Below, in pieces: positions 33,961 to 43,110 of a stretch of DNA of 64,000 nt (the stretch's first letter is position 1; every line of letters starts with the position of its first letter). Under the pieces are notes generated by a model. It saw only the letters and a program-made list of their open reading frames with translations. It did no database searches and was not told the DNA's origin. The stretch is taken from the NCBI GenBank assembly GCA_035647855.1, contig DASRMP010000055.1, positions 1-64,000 on the forward strand, read 5' to 3'. The position numbers were made by a program, and so were the translations under genes. The DNA is from JAAZBW01 sp035647855. GTDB lineage: Bacteria > Actinomycetota > Actinomycetes > Actinomycetales > Actinomycetaceae.

Positions 33961-34337
33961 GCGTCCTCCCCGGCGATGAGCTCCTCGTACTCGGCGGCGT
34001 CGAGCAGTTCTCCCTCTTCGGTCACGCTCATCGAGTAGATCCAGCCGGCGCCGTACGGGTCCTGGTTGATGGTCTCCGGCGCGTTCTCCACAGCGCCGTT
34101 CGCCTCGACGACCTCGCCCGAGGCCGGCGCCAGGAGATCGGAGACCGACTTCGTTGATTCGACCTCGCCGCAGGTCTCCCCCGCGGTCAGGCTGTCTCCC
34201 GCCGCGGGAGGCTCGACGAAAACGACATCGCCGAGGGCATCGGCGGCGAACGCTGTGATTCCCACCTTGGCAACGTCTCCCTCGAGGAGGAACCACTCGT
34301 GGTCGCGGGTGTAGCGGCGGTCAGTTGGGACGGACAT
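33957..34337 (-). CDS. gcvH: Glycine cleavage system H protein
   Basis: Lipoyl carrier of 126 residues that shuttles the aminomethyl intermediate between P, T and L proteins. The lipoylated lysine is Lys63 in EVESTKSVSD. The family start (RRYTRDHEW) is intact. The ATG has GGAG eight bases upstream. It lies 20 bp after gcvT and overlaps gcvP by four bases. The L protein and lipoylation enzymes are not in the window. Confidence 0.97.
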   Translation of the reverse strand: MSVPTDRRYTRDHEWFLLEGDVAKVGITAFAADALGDVVFVEPPAAGDSLTAGETCGEVESTKSVSDLLAPASGEVVEANGAVENAPETINQDPYGAGWIYSMSVTEEGELLDAAEYEELIAGEDA

Positions 34338-34357
34338 TGTCTTGCTCCTTCGATGGT

Positions 34358-35446
34358 TCAGCGGGTGTGTGAGTAGAACGGAGTGGGGACAACTGTCAAT
34401 GGGAGCCTCTTCCCGCGGACCTCGGCCGCGAGCTTGGTGCCAGGCTCCGCGAGGGAGACGTCGAGATAGCCGAGCGCGATCGGATACCCCAGGGTAGGAG
34501 AGAGCACGCCACTCGTGACCACGCCCACCTCGTCCTCGTCCGCCACCAGAGCGGTCCCGGCCCGGGCGGCGCGGCGCCCTTCACCGGCCAGACCGACGAG
34601 CCGGCGGGTCCGCTCCTCCTCCACGACGGCGGCGAGTGCGTCCCTGCCCACGAACTCGTGGCCGAGCTTGACCAGGCGGTCGAATCCGGCGTCATAGGGG
34701 GTGATCTCGGCGGTGAGCTCGTTGCCATAGAGCGGCATTCCGGCCTCGAGCCGCAGCGTGTCGCGTGACGCAAGGCCACACGGGACCACCTCGTCGCCGC
34801 CCGCATCGAAGATCTCTTCCCAGACGGTCTCAGCGCTCTCGGCGCCGACAAGGAACTCGAACCCGAGTTCCCCTGTGTAGCCCGTCCGGGCGAGCAGCGC
34901 CGGAACTCCGGCAACCGTCGCCTGGATGACCGTGTAGTACTTCAGCTCGGCGAGGTCCGCATCGGTGAGTCTCGTGGCGATCGCCGCGGACTTCGGGCCC
35001 TGCAGCGCGATCATCGCCCGCGAGTGCGTGTGATCGATGACCTGGGTGTTCCTGGCCGAGGAACGCGCTTTGAGCGCGTCCAGCACCGTCAGCCGGTTCG
35101 CTCCGTTCGCGACGACGAGGAATTCCTCGGCCGCGAGGCGGTAGACGATGAGATCGTCGAGGATCCCGCCCTCCTCGTTGACGATCATGGAGTAACGTGC
35201 CCTTCCCACAGGCATCGTCGACGGCTCGGTGACGAGGGCGCCGTCAAGACTCGCAGCGGCCGATGGGCCCGAGACCTCGATCTGTCCCATGTGCGAGAGG
35301 TCGAAGACCCCGGCCGTAGTGCGCACGGCATGGTGCTCGGCGAGGTCGGACGTGTACCGCAGCGGCATGTACCAGCCGGCGAAGGGAACCATATTGGCGC
35401 CGAGGCGTTCATGAGTCGCTGCGAGCGCGGTGCGGTTGAGCTCCAC
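34358..35446 (-). CDS. gcvT: Aminomethyltransferase, glycine cleavage T protein
   Basis: Transfers the methylene group from aminomethyl-lipoyl GcvH to tetrahydrofolate, releasing ammonia. The 362-residue protein has the expected motifs: PFAGWYMPLRY, FDLSHMGQIEVSG, ARTGYTGELGFEFL and the C-terminal barrel with GYPIALGYLDVS. The GTG at 35446 follows AAGGAGG by five bases. It heads the operon. The 93-bp upstream gap is too short to hold a tandem glycine riboswitch, and no riboswitch fold was seen. Confidence 0.96.
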   Translation of the reverse strand: MELNRTALAATHERLGANMVPFAGWYMPLRYTSDLAEHHAVRTTAGVFDLSHMGQIEVSGPSAAASLDGALVTEPSTMPVGRARYSMIVNEEGGILDDLIVYRLAAEEFLVVANGANRLTVLDALKARSSARNTQVIDHTHSRAMIALQGPKSAAIATRLTDADLAELKYYTVIQATVAGVPALLARTGYTGELGFEFLVGAESAETVWEEIFDAGGDEVVPCGLASRDTLRLEAGMPLYGNELTAEITPYDAGFDRLVKLGHEFVGRDALAAVVEEERTRRLVGLAGEGRRAARAGTALVADEDEVGVVTSGVLSPTLGYPIALGYLDVSLAEPGTKLAAEVRGKRLPLTVVPTPFYSHTR

Positions 35447-35539
35447 GGAGGCCTCCTTGAGGGGTGATGGCAGTGGATTCCCGTTGTCGAGAGTACAGCC
35501 ACCTCACCCAACCGTACGGCGGATGTTCGACCGGTGGTC

Positions 35540-36577
35540 TCAAGCCACGGCATCGTCTGTATCGACCCAAGGCGGCGGCAGCGCCGCCGCGAGGGCATCA
35601 CGTACCAGAAGGGCCAGCGAGTATTCGGGGTCTTCTCCCAGCGCCTGAGTCATCAGTACGCGCGGACGCGAACCATCGCCGGAGAACCACGCGAGGTACG
35701 CACCGCAGGCGAGTTCGGGCGCCGCCTGCCCGGGCCGCTGATGACGGGCGACGTCCGCCAAGACCTTCTGAGCGGCCCGGATCGCCGGCCTCGGTGGCTG
35801 ATTCTCGGCTGCGGTCAGCCACGCCTCCACTGGAGCCTCCGAGAAGTCGGTGACATGTGGCATCCCGTTCAGCACCCAGGCGAGAAATCCGTCCCGGAAG
35901 TCCAGTCTGGTGAGCGCATGCGAAAGAGCCCCCTGACACTCCGGATCCGCGGTGCCGCCCTCGGAGACCGACCGGACGAACCGCGCGGTCAGTTCCCTGG
36001 ACATCTCGGAGTCCCACGCCCGGCCGGCGGAATCGTCGCGAGCCCGCGCGACCGCCTCTGTGATCTCCGACGCAGGATCGCGCTCGACTCTGAGCGCCTC
36101 TTCCCCGCGGGGCAGCGAACACGCGTCATGGCTCATGGCGATCCGCGTGACCGCCAACTCAAGGGCGTCCCGCCGGCCCCAGATTTCGCCGTCGGCACCC
36201 ATGCCGAGGATGCCCTCCGAGGTGATGAGAAAGTATCCGAAGTGGTGTTCGAAGGTCCATGTGGGATTGAAGGTCTGCCGGACATCTTCGAGCAGACCGA
36301 CTGCGTCCTCGCCGTGCTTCTCCGACCAGACCGCCACGAGTGCACCTTCCGGAAACACACGGGCGATTCTCGCGAGCACGAAACGGAGCGCCTCCGGATC
36401 CTTCTGCGCGAGCGGAAGGGCGGTGACGTCGATACGGGTGGCGGGACCAAGGGTGAGTTTGCCATCGCCCACCCGTAACGCCGCGACCACGGCGCTGTCT
36501 TCGGGGACGAAGCCAAAGTTGAACGGGACGGAGGCGATGGCCTCGAATGCTGCGGACCAGGACTCGGCGAGTATCAT
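35540..36577 (-). CDS. DUF4192 protein
   Basis: Soluble protein of 345 residues of the actinobacterial DUF4192 family, function unknown. The family's N-terminal feature is present as VPFNFGFVPEDSAVVAAL, and the C-terminal part carries PPRPAIRAAQKVLADVA and SGDGSRPRVLMTQALGEDPEYSLA. The ATG at 36577 lacks a clear ribosome site; TTGGCT lies seven bases upstream and might be a weak -10 of a leaderless transcript. Divergent from the polyprenyl synthase gene. Confidence 0.87.
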   Translation of the reverse strand: MILAESWSAAFEAIASVPFNFGFVPEDSAVVAALRVGDGKLTLGPATRIDVTALPLAQKDPEALRFVLARIARVFPEGALVAVWSEKHGEDAVGLLEDVRQTFNPTWTFEHHFGYFLITSEGILGMGADGEIWGRRDALELAVTRIAMSHDACSLPRGEEALRVERDPASEITEAVARARDDSAGRAWDSEMSRELTARFVRSVSEGGTADPECQGALSHALTRLDFRDGFLAWVLNGMPHVTDFSEAPVEAWLTAAENQPPRPAIRAAQKVLADVARHQRPGQAAPELACGAYLAWFSGDGSRPRVLMTQALGEDPEYSLALLVRDALAAALPPPWVDTDDAVA

Positions 36578-36669
36578 GCGCCACAGCCAATCGTGCCGTG
36601 GCGCGTCTCCGTTCGCCTGATGCGGAATCGGTGGATCGGGAAGCGCTAAGTCGTTCGGTGGATTGTCCG

Positions 36670-36675
36670 TAGGCT
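36670..36675 (+). promoter_or_regulatory. -10 element (TAGGCT) of leaderless polyprenyl synthase transcript
   Basis: TAGGCT ends six bases before the ATG at 36682, with no Shine-Dalgarno sequence. Confidence 0.55.
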
Positions 36676-36681
36676 GTGGCC

Positions 36682-37779
36682 ATGCCGACCACCTCCGTCT
36701 ATGTCGCCGCCGTCTCCCGCCGTGTCGTGGAAATCGTCGGCGAACCTCTGACGGATCTCCCGGATATAGCGACTGACACGGCGGCGTTCCTGCAGCCGGG
36801 ACGCGTGCTGCTCGCGGGCGGGAAGCGGACCCGGGCGCGGCTTGCTGCTCTCGGGTGGAGTTGTGTGAGGCCAGGATCCGTGTGGGACGAACCGGCGCTC
36901 GTGATGGCCGGCTCGTCTCTCGAACTCTTCCAGGCCGCGGCCCTCGTCCATGACGACATCATCGACGACGCCGACACCCGCCGCGGCAACCCTGCCGCCC
37001 ACCGCCACTTCGCCGCACGCCACCGGGACGAGGACCTCCGCGGCGACGCCGGCGTTTTCGGCGCCAGCGCGTCGATGCTTCTCGGGGACCTGCTGCTCAG
37101 TCTTGGGCAGCGTGAGATCGGACGCGCGATCCGTGCGGAGGGACCGCATGCATTCCGTGCCCTCGAGGTCTGGGACCAGATGACCGCGGAGGTGGCGATC
37201 GGCCAGTACCTCGACATCGAGGCCGCCGCCCTTCGCCTCCCCCCGGAGGGCGACGACGGCGCGCACCGGGACGCGCTCGGCCGTGCCTTCACGGTGCTCA
37301 GACACAAATCCGCCCACTACTCGGTGGCGCATCCGCTCGCCCTCGGTGCGGCGCTCGCCGGCGCGAACGAGGAAGTCTTCTCCCGCCTGGGCGGAATCGC
37401 GGAGCCTCTCGGTGAGGCGTTCCAGTTGCGGGACGACGACCTCGGCATCTTCGGCGATCCCGCCATTACCGGGAAGCCTGCAGGCGACGATCTCGGCGAA
37501 GGCAAGCGGACGCCGCTCGTGCTACTTGGCCTCAGCCGCACGAGCGGTCCGGAAAGGGACCGGATTCTCGCTGCGCTCGGCAACGATCATCTGACCGACG
37601 AGGAGGTCGAAGAAGCCCGGAAGTGCCTGGTCAGGTGTGGCGCGGTCGCCGCGCACGAGGCAATGATCGAGGAACGGCGAGGGGCCGCCCTGGCAGCGGT
37701 GGACGCGTCGGGCTTCGACCCGGCCGTCAGGGCCCTGCTGCGCGAAGTGATCGACCTGCTGACCACCAGGGACCGCTAG
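36682..37779 (+). CDS. Polyprenyl (geranylgeranyl-type) diphosphate synthase
   Basis: Trans-isoprenyl diphosphate synthase of 365 residues that builds C15-C20 or longer chains from IPP for quinones, carotenoids or lipid carriers. The first Asp-rich motif is DDIIDDADTRRG at about 91-102 and the second QLRDDDLGIFGD near 250; GGKRTRARL at about 46-54 binds IPP. Chain length cannot be assigned safely. The last four bases overlap, in antisense, the end of the Rv2175c-like gene. In mycobacteria a similar synthase also lies near pknL. Confidence 0.93.
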   Translation: MPTTSVYVAAVSRRVVEIVGEPLTDLPDIATDTAAFLQPGRVLLAGGKRTRARLAALGWSCVRPGSVWDEPALVMAGSSLELFQAAALVHDDIIDDADTRRGNPAAHRHFAARHRDEDLRGDAGVFGASASMLLGDLLLSLGQREIGRAIRAEGPHAFRALEVWDQMTAEVAIGQYLDIEAAALRLPPEGDDGAHRDALGRAFTVLRHKSAHYSVAHPLALGAALAGANEEVFSRLGGIAEPLGEAFQLRDDDLGIFGDPAITGKPAGDDLGEGKRTPLVLLGLSRTSGPERDRILAALGNDHLTDEEVEEARKCLVRCGAVAAHEAMIEERRGAALAAVDASGFDPAVRALLREVIDLLTTRDR

Positions 37780-38141
37780 AACGCCAGCACCAGCGCCGCG
37801 CGGCGTACGGCGTGCTTCTGCCCGGCCGCGAGCGCGTTCGCCGGCGAGGTACCCAACTCGTCATGCGGTTCGAGTAGCCAGCGCACCACCGCGTCGTCGT
37901 CCATGCCGGCGTCCCGCAACTGCGTGATCGATCCGCGCAGGCCGTCCACTATGGACAGATTGCCATCGGGACCGGCGAGGAACGCCGAAGGGATCCGCAC
38001 GCCGTTGAGTCCGGCCACCCGCACGGCCACCAGTTCACCTTCGCGAATCATGTTGCGTAGCCTCCGGAACTCGAGTCCGAGGGAGTCGGCGGCGTCAGGT
38101 ACGGGGAGCCAGCGGGGATCGAGGGACTGGTCGAGTGTCAC
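37776..38141 (-). CDS. Rv2175c-like winged-helix DNA-binding protein
   Basis: Small protein of 121 residues with an N-terminal winged-helix-like domain (WLPVPDAADSLGLEFRRLRNMI) and a C-terminal helical part (QLRDAGMDDDAVVRWLLEPHDELGTSPANAL). It matches the family of M. tuberculosis Rv2175c, a DNA-binding substrate of the kinase PknL. The gene is divergent from the kinase gene, 109 bp apart, which repeats the mycobacterial arrangement. The GTG at 38141 follows TAGCTT by six bases, so its transcript is probably leaderless. Confidence 0.87.
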   Translation of the reverse strand: MTLDQSLDPRWLPVPDAADSLGLEFRRLRNMIREGELVAVRVAGLNGVRIPSAFLAGPDGNLSIVDGLRGSITQLRDAGMDDDAVVRWLLEPHDELGTSPANALAAGQKHAVRRAALVLAF

Positions 38142-38147
38142 GCGGCG

Positions 38148-38153
38148 AAGCTA
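38148..38153 (-). promoter_or_regulatory. -10 element (TAGCTT) of leaderless Rv2175c-like transcript
   Basis: On the minus strand TAGCTT ends six bases before the GTG at 38141. Confidence 0.5.
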
Positions 38154-38237
38154 CCATGAGCCCGGCCGGCGGATTGGCGTGAATGCAGAGTCGGACACAA
38201 TCGGCCTCGCCTCGTCCCGGTTCGGCCGCACGCGCTC

Positions 38238-38243
38238 TAGGAT
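38238..38243 (+). promoter_or_regulatory. -10 element (TAGGAT) of leaderless PASTA-kinase transcript
   Basis: TAGGAT ends seven bases before the GTG at 38251. Together with 38148-38153 it forms a pair of divergent leaderless promoters inside 109 bp. Confidence 0.55.
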
Positions 38244-38250
38244 CATCCCT

Positions 38251-40197
38251 GTGGGCCCAACAACCACCGACGCCGTGATCGGCCGTCTTGTCGACGGCCG
38301 CTACGAGATCACGCGCCGAATCGCCCGGGGCGGAATGGCGACCGTCTACCACGCCGTCGACCGGCGCCTCGACCGAGAGGTCGCGGTCAAGATCATGCAC
38401 GCGCACCTCGCAGAGTCCGACGATTTCGTGGCGCGCTTTCGCCGCGAGGCGCGTGCGGCGGCCCGGCTCTCCCACCCGAACGTCGTCGGGGTGTACGACC
38501 AGGGCCTGTGGCACGAGTCCTTCTACCTGACCATGGAGTATGTCGAGGGTGAGGACCTGCGGGCGCGGCTGCGCCGAGAAGGGACGTTGTCCCTCGGCGA
38601 GGCGCTCGCGATCACAGAGAACGTGTGCGAGGCCCTCGCGGCCGCGCATCGGCGTGATCTGGTGCACAGGGACATCAAGCCGGAGAACGTCATGATCGAC
38701 ACCGAGGGTGTGGTCAAGGTGGCCGATTTCGGGCTCGCGCGGGCGATCTCCGATGCCACGGCGATCACGACCGGTACGGTGCTCGGCACGGTTGCCTACC
38801 TGGCGCCCGAACTGGTCACTCGCGTGACCGCGGCCACGCCCGCCGTCGACGTGTACGCCACCGGAATCCTTCTGTACGAGATGATCACGGGAACGCAGCC
38901 CTTCACCGGCGATCTTCCGATCAACGTGGCGATGCAGCACGTGAACGCCGATGTCCCCGCGGCGTCGGATGAGGTCGGCGGCCTTCCCACTGAACTCGAC
39001 GAACTCATTGCGGCGCTCACGGCCCGTGATCCGGCAGAACGGTTGCCGGACGGCGGTGCCGCGCTCGCATTGGTGCGTCGTGCCAGGGACACTCTCGACG
39101 ATGCAACGCTCGCCATGCGCGCGATCCCGCCCACTGACGAGACGCAAGGGACCCCATCGGGCAACCACACGGCGCCACTCAGCCGGAAGGTGTCCTCCGG
39201 AACGGTGGCGCTGCCCGCCGCCGGGATCGAGCCGGATCAGACGGAGTCCGCGAGGGCCGCAGGCCGCCGGCGGGGCCGCGGGCGCGTGGTGTCGACCGTG
39301 CTGCTCGTCCTGCTGGTGGCCGTCGGGGCCATTGCGGGATGGTACTTCCTCGCAGGCCCGGGGGCGTTCATCACGATGCCCGCAGCGGTGGGGCTCCCAT
39401 CCGGTCAGGCCGTCCAGCTGCTGGATGAAGCGGGACTCGATCCGCAGGTCACACAGCGGCACGATGACGTCGTCCCGGCTGACGAGGTGATCGAGACCGT
39501 TCCCGCCCCCGGCGCCGACGCGCGTCGTGGGGGGCGCGTGAGTGTCGTGGTCTCCCAGGGCGTCCTGATGCTCGCGATGCCCGATCTCATGGCCGGAACC
39601 GCCGAGGAAGCGGTCGCAAGTCTGAAGACCGAGGGGTTTCCCGATCCCGAGATCGCCGAGAGCTACCACGAGTCCATCCCGGCGGGCGGCCTGATCTCCG
39701 CCCTGGTTGACGGCGTCCAGGTCGCGCCCGGCACGGAGTACGACCACCGCACGGTAGTGGCCCTCGACGTCTCGCTCGGGCGGGAACCGGTCGAGGTCCC
39801 GGACGTCATCGGCCGGTCTCAGGCCGACGCCGAGGCGGCCTTGATCGAAGCCGGCCTGGTGGCCCAGTACGGGGAACCCGAGTATTCCGAAACGGTGGCC
39901 GAGGGCAGCGTGATCAGGCAGACGCCGGCCGCGCCTGACCCGGAGTCGGAAGAGAACTTCCGCCTCTACCGGGGCGACACGGTGACGCTCGTGCTGTCGC
40001 TCGGGATGCCCTACGTCGAGGTGCCGGACCTGTTCGGCGCAGCTTCCGCTGATGCGGAACGCGCCGTCAGGGACGCCGGGCTCGTGCCCGATCCGACCTA
40101 CTACTGGGAGGGCGTCCTCGACACGGTGCGCTTCCAGAACCCGGGCGCGGGGACCATGGTCCGAAAGGGCTCCACGGTCGCTTACACCGTGCTCTGA
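38251..40197 (+). CDS. Ser/Thr protein kinase with PASTA domains (PknL/PknB-like)
   Basis: Membrane receptor kinase of 648 residues. The kinase domain (about 12-285) has the Gly loop ARGGMATVY, Lys47 (VAVK), the catalytic loop HRDIKPEN with Asp141, and DFG with Asp159. A Thr-rich activation loop (DATAITTGTVLGT) follows. One membrane segment lies at about 346-367. The extracellular part has four PASTA repeats, each starting near a P-D/A-hydrophobic motif, which bind cell-wall muropeptides in related kinases. By neighbourhood it corresponds to PknL, although M. tuberculosis PknL lacks PASTA repeats. The GTG at 38251 marks where homology begins; the frame is open further upstream. Confidence 0.92.
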   Translation: MGPTTTDAVIGRLVDGRYEITRRIARGGMATVYHAVDRRLDREVAVKIMHAHLAESDDFVARFRREARAAARLSHPNVVGVYDQGLWHESFYLTMEYVEGEDLRARLRREGTLSLGEALAITENVCEALAAAHRRDLVHRDIKPENVMIDTEGVVKVADFGLARAISDATAITTGTVLGTVAYLAPELVTRVTAATPAVDVYATGILLYEMITGTQPFTGDLPINVAMQHVNADVPAASDEVGGLPTELDELIAALTARDPAERLPDGGAALALVRRARDTLDDATLAMRAIPPTDETQGTPSGNHTAPLSRKVSSGTVALPAAGIEPDQTESARAAGRRRGRGRVVSTVLLVLLVAVGAIAGWYFLAGPGAFITMPAAVGLPSGQAVQLLDEAGLDPQVTQRHDDVVPADEVIETVPAPGADARRGGRVSVVVSQGVLMLAMPDLMAGTAEEAVASLKTEGFPDPEIAESYHESIPAGGLISALVDGVQVAPGTEYDHRTVVALDVSLGREPVEVPDVIGRSQADAEAALIEAGLVAQYGEPEYSETVAEGSVIRQTPAAPDPESEENFRLYRGDTVTLVLSLGMPYVEVPDLFGAASADAERAVRDAGLVPDPTYYWEGVLDTVRFQNPGAGTMVRKGSTVAYTVL

Positions 40198-40243
40198 CCT
40201 GGCAAACCCTGACGAATCTCCCGAACCCAGAAGCCGCAAAAGA

Positions 40244-40273
40244 GTTTCGGGAGCCCGAATGGACTCCCGAAAC
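40244..40273. terminator. Bidirectional terminator between kinase and phosphofructokinase
   Basis: Perfect 10-bp stem GTTTCGGGAG / CTCCCGAAAC with a 10-base loop between two convergent genes. Confidence 0.7.
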
Positions 40274-40292
40274 CTACGCCAGGCCCGGCCTC

Positions 40293-41504
40293 CTACCTGT
40301 CTGCCGTGAACGGCTGTCCGATGTCCTCGAGCAACTCGCGGAACCAGGGCTGGAACACGTCGAACTCCTTGTGGCCGGCGATCCGCGGGAACGCGATCAC
40401 CGCGAGCACATCGTCGTTCTCCTCGTCGTGGCCGATGACACCGGGCTCACCCGCAAGGGCTGCCTCGACGGCGCGGTCCACCATCGTGGCGATCAGCTCG
40501 AGGTCCTCGGCGTTTGCACGGGACGAACGCGAGAAGTAGCCCGACTTCTGCACCAGGACCTTCTCGGCGCCGAGGCGCTCGGCGAACTGCTTCCCGAACC
40601 ACTGGCCCGGGTTGATCGAGTCGAGCTTCACGTGACCGAACGCGTCCCGTTGGATCTCCTCGCCCGCCTCCTCCATCTCGTGGATGATCTCGGGGACACC
40701 CGCGCCCTCGGAGATGAAGATGTTGACGTTGCCGAGTTCGTCCATGACGGACTTCAGGCGCCGCGCCTCGAGGTCGAGGTTCGGGGCCATCTCAGGGATG
40801 TAGACGGCGTGGACGTCCCAGCGCTCCCGCGTGAGACCGATCGAGGGTACCCACTCCTGGGTGTCCAGCCACTCGCGGTACTTGCGCGTTCCGGCGGCGG
40901 CGAGCCAGCCGCAACTGCGGCCCATGATCTCGTGGACGATGAGCATCTTCGGGTTGGCGCGATGCTCTCCCACGATGTTCTGCGCGAATTCCGCTGCTTC
41001 ATCGGCGGCGGTGATGGCTCCGAGCGACTGACGGATCGGAATGATGTCATTGTCGATCGTCTTGGGTAGGCCAACGACGGTCAGGTGATGGCCAGTCTCT
41101 TCCAGGTGCGCGGCGAGATCGGCCGCGGTCGTGTTCGTGTCGTCTCCGCCGATGGTGTGCAGCACATCGACGCCGTCGTCAACGAGTTGCCGTGCGGCGA
41201 CATCGAGCGGACTCTCACCCTCACGGACGAGGCCACGGGCGACGAGGTCCTTGACGTTGGTGAGCTTCACGCGGGAGTTCCCGATGGGGCTGCCGCCGAA
41301 ACGCTCGAGGACGCCGGCGTTGGCGCGCGCCTCGTCGTCGACGACGATGTAGTTTCCGGAAAGGAGCCCGTGGTAGCCGTACTGGTAGGCGATGATCTCG
41401 ACCTCCGGCGCCACCTCGGTGTAACGGCGGATCAGCCCGCCGACAGCGGCGGACAGGCAGGGAGCGAAACCTCCCGCGGTGAGCAGTGCGACGCGCTTGA
41501 CCAT
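40293..41504 (-). CDS. pfp: 6-phosphofructokinase, pyrophosphate-dependent type
   Basis: Glycolytic enzyme of 403 residues. The phosphoryl-donor motif is GGDDT (119-123) and the catalytic loop is PKTIDND (147-153). In the PFK family GGDDT with PKTIDND is the signature of PPi-dependent enzymes, while ATP-dependent ones have GGDGS, so the donor is probably pyrophosphate and the reaction reversible. Two ATGs (41510 and 41504) follow GAAGGAGAG; the second has the better spacing. Upstream on the same strand is plsC, with a 42-bp gap. Confidence 0.93.
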   Translation of the reverse strand: MVKRVALLTAGGFAPCLSAAVGGLIRRYTEVAPEVEIIAYQYGYHGLLSGNYIVVDDEARANAGVLERFGGSPIGNSRVKLTNVKDLVARGLVREGESPLDVAARQLVDDGVDVLHTIGGDDTNTTAADLAAHLEETGHHLTVVGLPKTIDNDIIPIRQSLGAITAADEAAEFAQNIVGEHRANPKMLIVHEIMGRSCGWLAAAGTRKYREWLDTQEWVPSIGLTRERWDVHAVYIPEMAPNLDLEARRLKSVMDELGNVNIFISEGAGVPEIIHEMEEAGEEIQRDAFGHVKLDSINPGQWFGKQFAERLGAEKVLVQKSGYFSRSSRANAEDLELIATMVDRAVEAALAGEPGVIGHDEENDDVLAVIAFPRIAGHKEFDVFQPWFRELLEDIGQPFTADR

Positions 41505-41546
41505 GGTCATCTCTCCTTCGAGGGTGTCGGGCTGTCTGGGACAAGT

Positions 41547-42542
41547 CTATGCAGTCGCGGCACCGGGTTGACGCTCCTCGCCGGGGCTGGACTCCGGCGG
41601 TTCGAGGGCCTCAGCGGGGGTCTGCTCTTCCGGCTCCGGATCCGCGTCGGGCTCCGTGTTCTCGTGCCCGGATTCGGTCTCTTCGCCTTCTACCTCGATC
41701 AACTCGTCCGAGTCGCGGTCGGAGTCCCGCGCGGCCTCGATACGCGCCTTGCCTTCCCTCAGTTCGTCCTCGGTGGGCTCCGGCACCGCGACGTCCGGCA
41801 CCGGTCTCCCACCGGGCGCGCCGATCCGCCCGGGCACCAGTTCGACCTCGGTCTCCCGCTTCTTGGCCTCCGCGATGCGCTGCTTCATGGTCGAGGCGTA
41901 GACGTCCACGTACTCCTGGCCCGAGAGCCGCAGGATCTCGTACATGATCTCGTCGGTTATGGACCGCAGCACGAAACGGTCGTTCTCCATGCCCTGATAG
42001 CGCGAGAAGTCGAGGGGCTCCCCCACGACGACGCCGATCCGGTGCAACCGGGGAATCGCCTGGCCGATGGGCTGTGCGATGTCGGTGCCGATCATGGCAA
42101 CGGGGATCACGGGGGCGCCGGATTCGAGCGTCATCCGCGCGACTCCGGTTTTGCCGCGGTAGAGGCGCCCATCGGGGCTGCGCGTCCCCTCTGGGTAGAT
42201 CCCGAAGAGTTTTCCGGACTCGAGCCGTTTCAGGCCAGTTCTGAGCGCCGCCTCGGACGCCTTGCCACCCGAACGGTCAACGGGGATTGTCCCGACGCCG
42301 CGGAAGAATGCCGCGGTCAGCTTGCCCTTGACACCCTTTCCCGTGAAGTATTCGCTCTTGCCCATGAAGGCGACCTCGCGCCTGAGCATCAGTGGGAGAA
42401 AGAACGAATCGATCACGGCGAGGTGGTTCGATGCCAGAATTGCGGCATCCGTCTCCGGGACGTTCTGCTCGCCGCGGATCCACGGCTGATAGAACAGCTT
42501 CAGTACCGTTCCCAGCGTGAGCTTCGCAAACGTGTAGAGCAC
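41547..42542 (-). CDS. 1-acyl-sn-glycerol-3-phosphate acyltransferase (PlsC family)
   Basis: Membrane-associated acyltransferase of 331 residues for phospholipid synthesis. The HX4D motif is His40-Asp45 (NHLAVID) and the glycerophosphate motif is YPEGTRSPDG at about 116-125. The acyltransferase part ends near residue 245; the rest is a disordered tail rich in Glu and Pro, not needed for catalysis in the family. The GTG at 42542 has AAGGA six bases upstream. Confidence 0.92.
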   Translation of the reverse strand: MLYTFAKLTLGTVLKLFYQPWIRGEQNVPETDAAILASNHLAVIDSFFLPLMLRREVAFMGKSEYFTGKGVKGKLTAAFFRGVGTIPVDRSGGKASEAALRTGLKRLESGKLFGIYPEGTRSPDGRLYRGKTGVARMTLESGAPVIPVAMIGTDIAQPIGQAIPRLHRIGVVVGEPLDFSRYQGMENDRFVLRSITDEIMYEILRLSGQEYVDVYASTMKQRIAEAKKRETEVELVPGRIGAPGGRPVPDVAVPEPTEDELREGKARIEAARDSDRDSDELIEVEGEETESGHENTEPDADPEPEEQTPAEALEPPESSPGEERQPGAATA

Positions 42543-42610
42543 GCGCTGTCCTTCGGTCGTGGGGGCTCATCCTGACAAGGCCCAACCTTACCGCTACGGG
42601 AGGCAGGCCG

Positions 42611-42616
42611 TAGGCT
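42611..42616 (+). promoter_or_regulatory. -10 element (TAGGCT) of leaderless membrane-protein transcript
   Basis: TAGGCT ends seven bases before the ATG at 42624. Confidence 0.5.
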
Positions 42617-42623
42617 GCCCTCC

Positions 42624-43076
42624 ATGACGCGAATGCCTGGGAATCCTCCCGGTGACGATCGGCGCGACGACGACCTAAGCCGCGCCGAGGTCGAATCGCG
42701 TTGGTTGGAGCTCACCAGCCAACTGGGCGACTTCGCTTCCACGGTGCCGACCGCGCCGGCGGAACCTGCGGAGCGCCCCGTGGGTCCCGTCCCGGGCCGC
42801 GGTCCGCGGGACTACGAGGTCGAGGACGACGACGGCGCCTTCGTTCCCCCGGAAGCCGACGTCGATCTCGACCCGAGCGCGCTGAGCGCCGGCTTCCGGC
42901 TCGGCTGGTTCCTCGTCATCCTCGGCATACTCGCCACGATCGTCGTGTTCTTCACCCGTGGGCCCGCGTGGATCGCGATCATCGGGACCCTGGTAACCGC
43001 CGGCGGTATCCTGACGCTCGCCATGGCTCTGCCCGAGCGGCAGGGCGACGACGACAACAACGGTGCCGTGGTCTGA
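42624..43076 (+). CDS. Hypothetical membrane protein with two membrane segments
   Basis: Protein of 150 residues that I do not assign to a named family. The first 90 residues are hydrophilic and acidic; two hydrophobic segments follow (about 93-112 and 115-135), then a short acidic tail. The start is supported by TAGGCT seven bases upstream and by position relative to the divergent plsC. It is convergent with the glucokinase gene. Small membrane proteins of this layout (acidic cytoplasmic head, helical hairpin) are common next to plsC in actinobacteria, but no role is known to me. Confidence 0.75.
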   Translation: MTRMPGNPPGDDRRDDDLSRAEVESRWLELTSQLGDFASTVPTAPAEPAERPVGPVPGRGPRDYEVEDDDGAFVPPEADVDLDPSALSAGFRLGWFLVILGILATIVVFFTRGPAWIAIIGTLVTAGGILTLAMALPERQGDDDNNGAVV

Positions 43077-43110
43077 CTCCCACCGATCACCGGCCGGCGG
43101 TAGTGCGCCG

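Noticed and set aside
35447..35539. Glycine riboswitch upstream of gcvT
   Set aside because: The gap is 93 bp and shows no tandem aptamer-like folds.
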